From assembly GCA_000512085.1 (NCBI GenBank), contig ASPP01027208.1, forward strand, positions 1 to 24,958: a stretch of 24,958 bases of DNA, in the 5' to 3' direction. This DNA comes from Reticulomyxa filosa. Lineage: Eukaryota > Foraminifera > Reticulomyxidae. Positions 11,201-19,293 of this stretch are shown piece by piece. Every line of letters begins with the position of its first letter. The first letter of the stretch is position 1. Position numbers and translations under genes: made by a program. The notes under the pieces were generated by a model, which had not been told where the DNA came from, made no database searches, and was given only the letters and a program-made list of their open reading frames with translations.

Positions 11201-14200
11201 TTTGCTTGTCTCATATCTCCATTGCTTGTTTGGACTGCGCTTGCCTCTTGCATTGGCTTGTGAGTAATAATCACTGTCATTTTCGGTGCTGTTTGGGGTC
11301 GCGTCTCTTTGGGACATATCGTCGTCGCTCCTTTTATGGTTCACATCTCTGATGACAATGTGTTGACGAGGCCTTTTTTCCACGCTTGCGTCGCGAGTTG
11401 GTTTTTTATACGGTGGAAACTGAGAATGAAGGGGAGGACTCATACGCTGGGGTTGAGAGTGATCGCGATTGGAACTGGGATTGGAGATCTGGCCTTGAAG
11501 CTGTTTGTGTTTGTGTTTGTGTTTGTGTTTACGCTTGTGCTGTCGTTCTTGATGTTCGATTTGATAGTCTTCTTGTGCTTTGGACATGTAAATGCCCATT
11601 GCCAAAGTGTCGTCTTCAAAGTCTTTTCTTTGTGTTGCTCGCAGCTCATCTTTGTCCATTCGCTTGGTGACGCCCGACATTTGTTGGATCCTAGAAATCC
11701 AATCATTTTTTTTAAAAAAAGCAAACAAAGGAGTGTTTATGGTGGTATACAACACAAACCTTGTGCTCAAACGACGTGCGTAATTGACAATGCCTCCGTT
11801 CTTATCGTTGGGCACCGGTGTCTGTACGGACAAGAATTTGCCAAAGGCATTGGGCCTTCGATCGACCAGGCCACCATCCTGCAAAGATTGCGAATTTGCA
11901 GACTTGGAAAGGCTTCTTCGAAATCCAGTCATCACTTGGATGTTCTTTCCATCTTTATTATCATTGTCATTGTCATTGTCATTGTCATTGTCGTTGTCAT
12001 TATCATTGTCATTATCATCTTCTTCGTCATTGTCATTGTCATTATCGTCTTCATTTTCATCATCACCGTCATTTTCACTAGAATCTGTTCCCCCATTTAT
12101 TTAAAAAAAGTAGTAAAAAAGCAAACAAGAAACTCCGATAGAGGAGCAAACCTGTTTGTCCAGCGGTGATATGGTCTATAGTGTGATGCTTTTCGTCCTC
12201 ATTTTCATTTGGATGATGACTGTCCTCTGGTTCGTTGGACTTGTAAATAACGACTCCATCCCCATTCGATGGACGGGATGTTGTTGACTTGTTTCCCTCC
12301 TTTTTGTCCTCCTCTTCTGCGGTCACTTGGATAATAATTTCTTCCTCATCCCTGTCCCTTCTATCCTTATATTTGCCATTTGACAAATGGAGAGGACTTT
12401 GCAACGCCATGACATTGTCATTGGCAATAGAAGTGGTAACAGTATTCTTTTGTTTTTGTGACTCATGTTCTTTGCCGACAACAATAGTATTCATATCGGT
12501 GGCCGTATTGTGACCTCGGAAGCGCAGTTTATCGAACAAGTCTTTGAGACTGCTCGCCCCTTTGTAATGCGCCTTCTCCGTCTTTGCGTCTTTCTTGCGA
12601 TCATTGGATACGTCCAAGTGTGGATCATGATCTGATAACACAATGCTGACGCTGCTTCGTTTGTCAAACGTTGCATTCTTATTGGATGCGTCCTTGTCTT
12701 TGCCATTGGAAGAATGTGTGCTTTGGGGTATTCCATTCGCATGATGTAATTGTTTCATTGTCTCTTCGAGTTCTTGGAGATTGGCGCTTTTTTTTGGCTT
12801 TCGTGTGACCCATGTGCGAAAGTTCTCCGTGATTCCACTCCAGCTACGCAAAGCAGAAGGCTGCGGAGTAATCGACCGATGTTCGTCGTTGGCACTGACC
12901 TCGATTTGCACACGGGCAGAATCGCCGGCCTTTGTCTCGTCGTCAGTCACATGAATACGTTGACGTGTCCATGTGTCTTGGATTTGCAGTTCGAGTTGTC
13001 TGCATTTTTTCCGCGTGGAGTGCGTGTCTTTGCGCAGAGTGACGTATAAGTCACGCCATGCCACTTGCAGCTTCTGCAGTCGCTGATGCAGATAGAATGC
13101 ATCATCCTTATTGCGCAACATTGCCACCAGATCTTCGTAACGCATTCGCAACAACTTTTTACCGTCGATTTGCTGGTATTCAAAATCCAATTGGTAACGC
13201 AATAATCCCAACGATGTTATCCATTCGCCCACTTGCGTGGCCGACCACTGCGATACATCCAATAATTTCATTTCCTCGCGCTTCTTTCTTTTCAATATCT
13301 CGTGCTCATCTTTGTCCTTCTTTATCTTCCCCTCTTTGCTTTTGTCCTCGTCGTTCCCACTTTTGCTTTTCATAAACTTGTTTATCATATCAATGCCAAT
13401 TTGGTCGGTTAGTCTATTTTGCAATACCTTTTGTTGCTTCGATTGCTCTTTGCGAACTGTTTCCAACTCTTTCAATTGCTTTTTCAGTCCCCTTCTTTCT
13501 TCTTTTATGCCCTTTTCGTGCTTCTTTTGCTCACTATCATTTCCATTGTCATTGTCATTATCATTGTCATTGTCATTGTCATTGTCATTGTCATTGTCGT
13601 TATCATTGTCTTTATTGCTCTCATCTTCACTCTCCATTTTCTTGTTCAACTTGTTACCAAGAAGACTATTCACTCTGCTAATCGTGTTACTCGTTTTCTT
13701 TTCCAATTGAAGCGCTTCCTGTATTTCTCCTCGCTCAATTTCCTCTCTCATCATTCGAATCTTCTCCGAATGTTGTTCCACTCTGTTGTTGCATTCAATG
13801 ACAAGACCAATGTACATAACATATACTTTATATTTATATTTTGTATATGTATACGTACATACCACACACATATGTATTTATTTATGTATTGAATAAGTAC
13901 GTGTACACGGACGTATGTATGTGTGTATGCATGTGTAGGGCAGGTCCACACAAAACAGAAAGTCAATGTCCTCGTCGTGCAGTCGGTTGGGCAATGATCT
14001 CTCGAGGACATACAGCCACGAGATATAAAAGACAAAGGAAACGATGGACACAACGAGCACGAGCAAGAGTTCGTAATTCGAGCGAAGGAACGCAACAATG
14101 GGGTTTGCGATTGTCCAGTGATGCGAGTGCGGCCAATAGAGGATATTGTTTTCCAGCAAAACGAGACCGAGCCACACGAACACGGCAATGCAAATGAAAT

Positions 14201-15870
14201 GGGCCATTGCCAGCAGCAGTCGTTCCATCAAATACACATTGGTGCCATGGGCGCGATGAAAAACAGAGGCAAGCAAATGGTAGTTGTTCCAATACACTTG
14301 AAGCAAAAACATCCATCTTTTCCGACACTTCAAATGTCGCGATCGCAATATATGGTGAATGGCACCTTCTTTCGTATGAGCAAATAAACGGAATCGCCAA
14401 AAGCTATTTCAATCATTTCTTTTTTTTTTGTTTTGTGAGTCGCATTATTTTTTTTTTTTAAAAAAAAAAAAAAAAAACGGGGGAAAAAAAAAAACTGAAC
14501 GAAGGAATATATGAATGTTTTCCAATAAGAGGAACATCATCAGTTGCAGATTGACGATTGCAATTGTAAAGATAACAGCATCCGCCCAAACACCACACCA
14601 CAGTGATCAATGTCGCACTAAGGATAGACACAGATCCGATATATGCGCTCCATCCTTCCCTCCACAACACCGACAGCAACTGCACAGTGTCATCCTCTTT
14701 GCCAGAGTACGTAATCCTTGGACCGATAGTGTAGTTGTGACCACTGACGATCACGGCAATCACAGCCGGCAGCTGTCCCTTCGACGTCCCGTTCCAAGAT
14801 GCATTGTTTCTCGCTTGTATCCAATTTGAACACGCACACGTCACAATCCCATCTTCGTTATCATGTGCTATTGACACGCAACTGTCGTTATTCCATTCTT
14901 TGTTTTCCTTGTTTCGTTGTATATTGACTTGATTTATTTTTCAATGATCACTCATACGTGATATATTTATACGTGATATATTTATACATATATATTATAT
15001 GCACAACATTGATGTAATAACTGTGTCATATGTAAGACAAAGTGGCAAGAATATATTCTGCTGAGTAAGGCCGGTGACGTTGTGAGAGGTAAATCCAAAC
15101 AATTGGTGGCTCATTTTGATATGGACAAGCAATGGAAGTGGAGATGACGACCAAGTGCATTGATCCAGTATTGCGTTGGACAACACATAGGTGTTGCTAT
15201 TTTGATAGTAAATCGAAAAGTACATTCGGTCATTATTACCATATATGTTAATCGATGGATCATTCGTTACAAGCGATGAATTGTCTTTCAATGCGTTACA
15301 ATACAACCATGTTTCATTGACTTTCGATCCATTCGTTCCCACGAAACTTGCTATTGGTATCTCGATCGAGTTTCCACATGTCATATAGGTTGAATTTGTC
15401 CAGTCCTCTTTCTTTTTCATTGAGTACACATTCCCAGACAATTGTGCCATGTTGCTGCTTGACATTTCCTCGTACGAACATTCTACGCTGCCTTTTTATT
15501 TTTGTGTTTGTCGAAAACATGTATATGTATACAAGATCGTCCCTTCTCCTTTCTGATCCTGCTTCTCATTGCCCAAACTGAATGAAGTATGATTCACTAC
15601 ATATTCAAACAACGTGTTGCGTGTCACTTTAAACAGCTCTTGTGTTGTATTCCATTCGTCTGTTTCCAGTCTGGAGAGTAAATTGTGTAGCTTTGTTCTT
15701 GTTGAATTGTCAAAAGAGAGCTTCACTTCTGCGCCAATTGTCAATGCTTGCAAGACTAAAAATGTCCCCAAACTAAAAATGGTTGGTACCATTCTTAAAC
15801 AACAATTCAACAAAAAAAAACCTTCAAGAGTCCATTCCAGCTTCGCACGCTCAAACTGGCATATTTCCAT
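5279..15870 (-). CDS. Giant GPS-like, SAM-domain, multi-pass membrane protein
   Basis: One gene of about 14 exons, chained by GT-AG sites whose phases all agree: 15870-15533, 15487-15022, 14907-14496, 14368-13952, 13825-12152, 12084-11760, 11690-11138, 11040-8640, 8519-8229, 8065-8026, 7916-7246, 7177-6777, 6675-5931, 5850-5279. Predicted length is about 3,101 residues. Order: signal or anchor segment (an internal Met at 15792 gives a classical signal peptide), ectodomain with many N-glycosylation sequons, GPS-like motif (about 263-294), membrane segments near 356-380, 456-477, 505-527 and perhaps 541-556, coiled coil, SAM domain (about 729-802), then some 1,700 disordered residues with repeats and Thr-Pro motifs. 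Next come a folded-looking domain (about 2530-2663), membrane segments near 2847-2867 and 2952-2974, and a tail with two Cys clusters. GPS followed by membrane helices recalls polycystin-1-like and adhesion receptors, but no PLAT domain or seven-helix bundle is seen. The 11040-8640 exon has two frame breaks. The boundary between the third and fourth exons is the least certain, and two shorter genes remain possible. Confidence 0.72.
8992..9062 (-). repeat. Trinucleotide repeat coding for poly-Thr and Thr-Ala
   Basis: A run of ACA/ACC/GCC-type codons encodes ATATATATA followed by about 13 Thr. It lies in the disordered part of the giant protein. Other single-residue runs nearby are poly-Asp/Glu at about 9265-9300 and poly-Asn at about 10355-10400. 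Confidence 0.85.
9222..9229 (-). other. Frame break at an eight-base homopolymer in the giant gene
   Basis: Reading from the right, the acidic/basic stretch ending in KKKGKISMKK would run into a stop just after this A8 (coding strand) run. The coherent downstream protein (MFEHGNARANE and onward) is read one base out of frame, as if the run were one base too long. A 49-bp intron starting in the GTTTGA just downstream could also explain it. Confidence 0.6.
9987..9990 (-). other. Frame break at a four-base homopolymer in the giant gene
   Basis: Upstream coding ends SEFIVTPF; the following coherent frame reads FYAQARANPSLP. The switch occurs at a T4 run (coding strand), as if one base were missing. 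It is opposite in sign to the break at 9222-9229, so the exon as a whole keeps phase. A 53-bp intron is a formal alternative. Confidence 0.6.
10483..10645 (-). repeat. 12-bp tandem repeat coding for Asn-Gly-Ile-Ser units
   Basis: About 13 nearly identical 12-bp units. The centre encodes NGIS repeated nine times, and one flank has diverged to NGIP and NSIP. Because the unit is a multiple of three and has no stop, it is open in several frames on both strands; the true frame is set by the surrounding exon. The near-identity of central units and the divergence at the edge suggest recent expansion by slippage or unequal exchange. Confidence 0.92.
11503..11536 (-). repeat. Hexamer repeat coding for Lys-His repeats
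   Basis: A short tandem array of CACAAA on the coding strand encodes a KHKHKHKHK tract within the 11690-11138 exon. It adds a strongly basic patch to the disordered region. Confidence 0.85.
11955..12059 (-). repeat. GACAAT hexamer array coding for Asp-Asn repeats (second)
   Basis: A second array of the same GACAAT unit, with GAA/GAT interruptions, starts near the beginning of the next exon (12084-11760). It encodes alternating Asp/Asn with some Glu. The repeats are in frame with the flanking exon and lack stop codons. Confidence 0.88.
13055..13273 (-). other. SAM domain within the giant protein
   Basis: Within the 13825-12152 exon the protein shows the hallmarks of a sterile alpha motif: an opening WSATQVGEWITSLGLLRY helix pair, then QLDFEYQQIDGKKLLRM, and a final YLHQRLQKLQ helix. 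The length, about 70 residues, is normal for the family. SAM domains mediate oligomerisation and scaffold assembly. It is flanked by heptad-like helices (about 13410-13530 before and 12960-13050 after), and it lies after the N-terminal membrane segments, so it is probably cytoplasmic. Confidence 0.88.
13543..13613 (-). repeat. GACAAT hexamer array coding for Asp-Asn repeats (first)
   Basis: On the coding strand the unit GACAAT and its one-base variants (GATAAT, AACGAC) are repeated about 11 times, giving an alternating Asp-Asn tract. It sits just upstream of the coiled coil in the large SAM exon. Confidence 0.9.
14830..15039 (-). other. GPS-like motif of the giant protein, split by an intron
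   Basis: After joining 15022 to 14907 the protein reads CLTYDTENKEWNNDSC, then about 13 residues, then CAC. Spacing and residues fit the GPS pattern of a Cys followed by an aromatic and Asp, a Trp, a Cys and a final Cys-x-Cys. The family norm after the last Cys is His-Leu-Thr or Ser, where the chain is self-cleaved; here it is Ser-Asn-Trp-Ile, so autocleavage is not expected. The intron (15021-14908) falls inside the motif. Two further sequons lie between this motif and the first membrane helix. Confidence 0.65.
14956..14985 (-). repeat. Two-copy 15-bp tandem repeat in an intron
   Basis: The 15-bp unit acgtgatatatttat occurs twice in direct tandem inside the intron that splits the GPS-like motif. 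It is A/T-rich and probably without coding role. Confidence 0.9.
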
Positions 15871-16509
15871 TTAGAAAGCTGTATTTACAAATTTATTTTT
15901 GCGAGATATTGCCGTTTTGGTTTTAGATTAAAAAGTCCAACATAATTTAAATTTGGAAACATAAAACTAAAAACAGTTAACGCAAAATGGATAAATAGGC
16001 CATAGTCTATCCATGAGCATTATCAAAGTAGGATATTGCAAACTAACATAACAAGCGTGGGAAGAAATCATTACTTGTCCAAGAAACATAAAAAATAAAG
16101 CGAGTTCTCCAATTGGGTCCATAAAACCTAATCAACCGACACAGTTATATTTTACAATTCATTGGGAGGGTCATGTTTCAAAAAAAATTTTCTCACTTTG
16201 AAAGTAGGCAGTTACCAATAAGTTCAAATAAGTGTCTCTTAGTGAAATTATTGAAAAAAAAAAGGCTTTAAAAATATTCCAAAAAAGATAACCTCGCCAT
16301 ATACTACATATCCGTGAGAGCAACAAGGACAAAAACAGTCAAAGCTTGCAACAAAATAAATAAAAAAGGGAAGACAATAACGAAATTCTTGTCATTGCCA
16401 AAAAGGGAGTGGGGGGCACACACAAAGCAAAAAAAAAGCCACCCACCGCACGGTATTCAAAACTCATTAAAATTTTTTTGTTGTACAGCCGACCATAGTA
16501 ATAACTGTC
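15871..16509. other. A/T-rich intergenic region
   Basis: About 640 bp between the start of the giant gene and the stop of the ankyrin gene, both on the - strand. It should include the giant gene's promoter. Open frames here are short and without recognisable motifs, and no clear core promoter element stands out. Confidence 0.5.
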
Positions 16510-17700
16510 TCACAATGGACTGTTGTCTCCGATTTGATTGGAGCCCAGTTTCTCTGCATTGTCCTCCTCCATATTTGGTTTAAGTTCATCTGAATCCTCT
16601 GAGCGCTGTTCCTTTTCATCATCACCAGACGCTTTGACGACTTTATCGCGGCCTGCCGAACCAAATTTTTTCTTCAAAAACTCCTTCATTTCGTTGTTTG
16701 TGGCGTACTTCGCAGGACTCATACCCACACTATTGTGCAACACAAAGTGGTATTAGTCTATTTTCCCCCCCTTGCTTTTTGAAAAGCATCCCTCCCTTCT
16801 CTTAGTTATGCACACACTCTCACTCTTATCGTTACCCCCTCTTTCTACGATCATTGTTTTCTTTCAACCTCTTATCTGTTCCATTTTCCCTTTGCCCACT
16901 TTTGTCGATGTAGATTCAAAATAGGTTCTTTTTTTTTTTCCCCTTTCTCCCCCTTTTCCTCCCACTCTCCACCTCCCCCTTTTTTTTTGTTCCACTTTTG
17001 CATTTCGTGCATGCACAAACGTACCCATTAGGTGTTTGCAAAAGCGTTTCTTTTATATCGTCCACTTTTTCCAGCAATGCATCGACACAACTGATGTGTC
17101 CAGCATAAATGGCACAATGCAATGGCGTGTTTTCGATTGCATTTTTAGCATTGAGATTGGCCTTCACTTTAATCAAAAACCGAACTATTGTCTCATGTCC
17201 ATGCGACGCTGCAATGTGCAACGGGGTTGAATTCAACCTTTTTTTAAAAAATTCATCCAATCAACTAAAACAATGAACACCAAAAAAAAAAAAAAAAAAA
17301 AAGGGTCGACTTCTCCCTCTCTCCCTTTTTTTTAAGAAAAAGCTTCATAGTGTCGACTTCATTTAAAAAAGTTAAACTGGCTTTTTTTTTGGCTATGTTT
17401 TAAAAAAACAACCAAAAACTAACTTGTTGCGCGCTTCAATGTTGGCTTGTTGACTGTGAAGTAGATCGACAACAGCTAAATGTCCGAATTGACAGGCAAA
17501 ATGTAGTGCGGTGTTTTTCGTTGCATAGACTCCATTAGTACCATCATCTACTTCGTTCACTAAACCTGGGTTGGCTTTCAATAAGTCACGGCACGCTGTT
17601 GTGTTCCCTGTACGTGCGTAGTGAAACAACTGCTGGGCTGGACCCAAATTCGTAGTGTTTCTTCTTCTGTTACCACTTTTTCTTCCAAACGGACTGACAT
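16510..17700 (-). CDS. Ankyrin-repeat protein
   Basis: Small ankyrin-repeat protein of about 236 residues, probably a protein-binding adaptor. Exons: 17424-17700, 17025-17237 and 16510-16729, joined by GT-AG introns that are all in phase 2. Repeats seen in order: LFHYARTGNTTACRDLLKA, then TALHFACQFGHLAVVDLL, TPLHIAASHGHETIVRFLI, TPLHCAIYAGHISCVDALL, and a last partial repeat with MSPAKYATNNEMKEFL. The C-terminus is acidic. The start at 17700 (MSVRLEEKVV) is one base out of frame with the repeats. The switch falls at the three-base homopolymer 17646-17648, as if one base were missing there. Without that correction, the first in-frame Met would be lost. Which partner it binds cannot be read from the sequence. 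Confidence 0.85.
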
Positions 17701-18257
17701 TTATAACGCAACGAGTAGCTCTTCCAAAAAAAAAAAGGAAAAAGAATCTATATTTTTCAAAGTTTCACAAACAGGAATTTTCTTTTTTCCCCCTTTTTTT
17801 AAAAAAAAGGAAATTCATTGTTTTCTAGTACATGTAGTGTCACCGTTTTTTTCTTTTGTCAAAGAGCACTTGGAAAACGCTTTGCAAATTTTTACGTGCT
17901 TCTTTTTGGAATTATTTACAGTTTCCAAGTTAAAAAAAATTGTGGAAAGGATATCAAAATTTGAAAACTAAAACTGCACATTGTAATTAGATGGAATAAA
18001 GTAGGCGCGTGATATGATTTAATCAGCCGCGTTTGTTAGAGCAAAGGCATAAGAGTGTACTGGATCTCGTGTCGAAATTATTTGAATGCTCAGAGTGCAA
18101 GAGACATCACGTAGGAGACAAGGAAAAAAGTTAAATGAAATAAAACGAAGTAAAACGGAGATCACCCCATAAAAACAAAAAATCCATCCAACAAAAAAAA
18201 TGAAAAAAAAAATACATAAATATGACATGAAAAAAAACAAAGATAAGCGTTACTAAT
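17701..18257. other. Intergenic region with homopolymer tracts
   Basis: About 560 bp upstream of the ankyrin gene and downstream of the 162-residue orphan, both on the - strand. It contains several T and A runs and one open + frame that is Phe/Lys-rich and looks non-coding. Nothing else is seen. Confidence 0.5.
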
Positions 18258-19004
18258 TCAATATTGGAGTTGAGATGCCTCCATTTCCAGCAAAATCATG
18301 GAATGAGTAAATTTAAGAAATGCCGTCCATTCTTCATAGTAAACATTTTTAAATATTTGTTCGGACTTCCAATCAAAACCAATCTGTGCCAACGCAAAGC
18401 TTATCTGTGAGCACCACAAAAGCAAACAAATATAAAATTTGGAGTGTGGCGCAATGCAACATCGGGTTTGAGTTTTGAGTGCATTCACAATTCAAAATTT
18501 AAATTGTGAATTGTTTTGATGTGATTTTTTTCATTTCAAAATTAAATTGAAAACCGGAATAAATTTTTGTACACAAAAACACTGTTGCTTTTTTTTTTTG
18601 CTCGTTTTTTTTTGGTGTGAAGCTGAAATGTGATTTGGTATACATAGTTTATTGTGGCGGACCTGAAACTCCAAAAAAGCACAACAATCGAGCTGAAACA
18701 TGTTTGCTTGGGCCATCCATGTTTTGAGTAATTTGATGCTGCGCTGTATTCGGATAGCCAGATATTCTGTTATGGTATGATGGTTCTGCTCGCTTTCTTC
18801 AATTAGGTGTGACAATTCTTTGTGGCATTTGTATAACAACAACAATTGGTCACTCTTTTTTTTTGTGTCACTGCAGCTTTTTGTGACGAGTATACTGCTC
18901 CTTTTTTGACCCTCTGTGGAGATGCGTTTCTCGCTGTCAAAGCTAGTTTGCTGACGTTGTAGCAAGGGCAATTTGTGTAAACCAAAAGTTATTTCCTCAG
19001 TCAT
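18258..19004 (-). CDS. Two-exon protein of unknown function
   Basis: I do not recognise this protein. Exon 1 is 18663-19004 and exon 2 is 18258-18404, joined through a GT-AG intron of 258 bp in phase 0. The product is about 162 residues. It opens MTEEITFGLHKLPLLQRQ, has a charged Lys/Ser-rich middle, then an amphipathic, probably helical C-terminal half. The junction gives FLEFQ followed by ISFALAQIGFDW, which reads smoothly and supports the intron. No membrane segment, signal peptide or catalytic motif is visible. The open frame extends upstream to 19223, so a longer N-terminus is possible, but that part is poor in complexity and looks non-coding. It is divergently oriented to the SET gene, about 290 bp away, and may share its promoter region. 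Confidence 0.6.
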
Positions 19005-19293
19005 GGCCCTTTGGTTTGAATAAAAATAGCAGAAACGCAAAATTAATTCAATCTTGTAAAAGACCTTTGAGGGTTCAGTACAAACAAAATTCAACATGGG
19101 TACAATAGTAACAAACATTGCAGGATGACCAAACAATTTTAAATATTTACTACTCTTGTAACTCAAGATACTATTACAACTTTCGATTTTTAAAAAGTAA
19201 TTCATTGAATTTGCCAAGTCCAAAGCGTTGATCGTAAGTTTGTTTTCCCTACACGAATTTTAGTTTTATCCCCTTGCGCCTACTTTTGAGAAT
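19005..19293. promoter_or_regulatory. Probable shared promoter region of a divergent gene pair
   Basis: A 289-bp A/T-rich gap lies between two genes that start away from each other (orphan on -, SET protein on +). Promoter function is inferred from the arrangement alone; no specific factor site or TATA box is claimed. Confidence 0.4.

Noticed and set aside
11309-12169. Long + strand open frame rich in Ile/Val/Phe
   Set aside because: Antisense of the Asp-Asn repeat exon and its neighbours; the hydrophobic tract is only the reverse complement of GACAAT repeats.
13237-13710. + strand Ser/Leu-rich frames over the SAM exon
   Set aside because: Shadow of the SAM and coiled-coil coding region, which has a clear domain on the - strand.
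13952-14907. Firm polycystin-1 family assignment of the helices after the GPS-like motif
   Set aside because: Order and a His/Arg-rich stretch before the second helix are suggestive, but no PLAT domain, polycystin domain or channel pore is visible; kept only as a resemblance.
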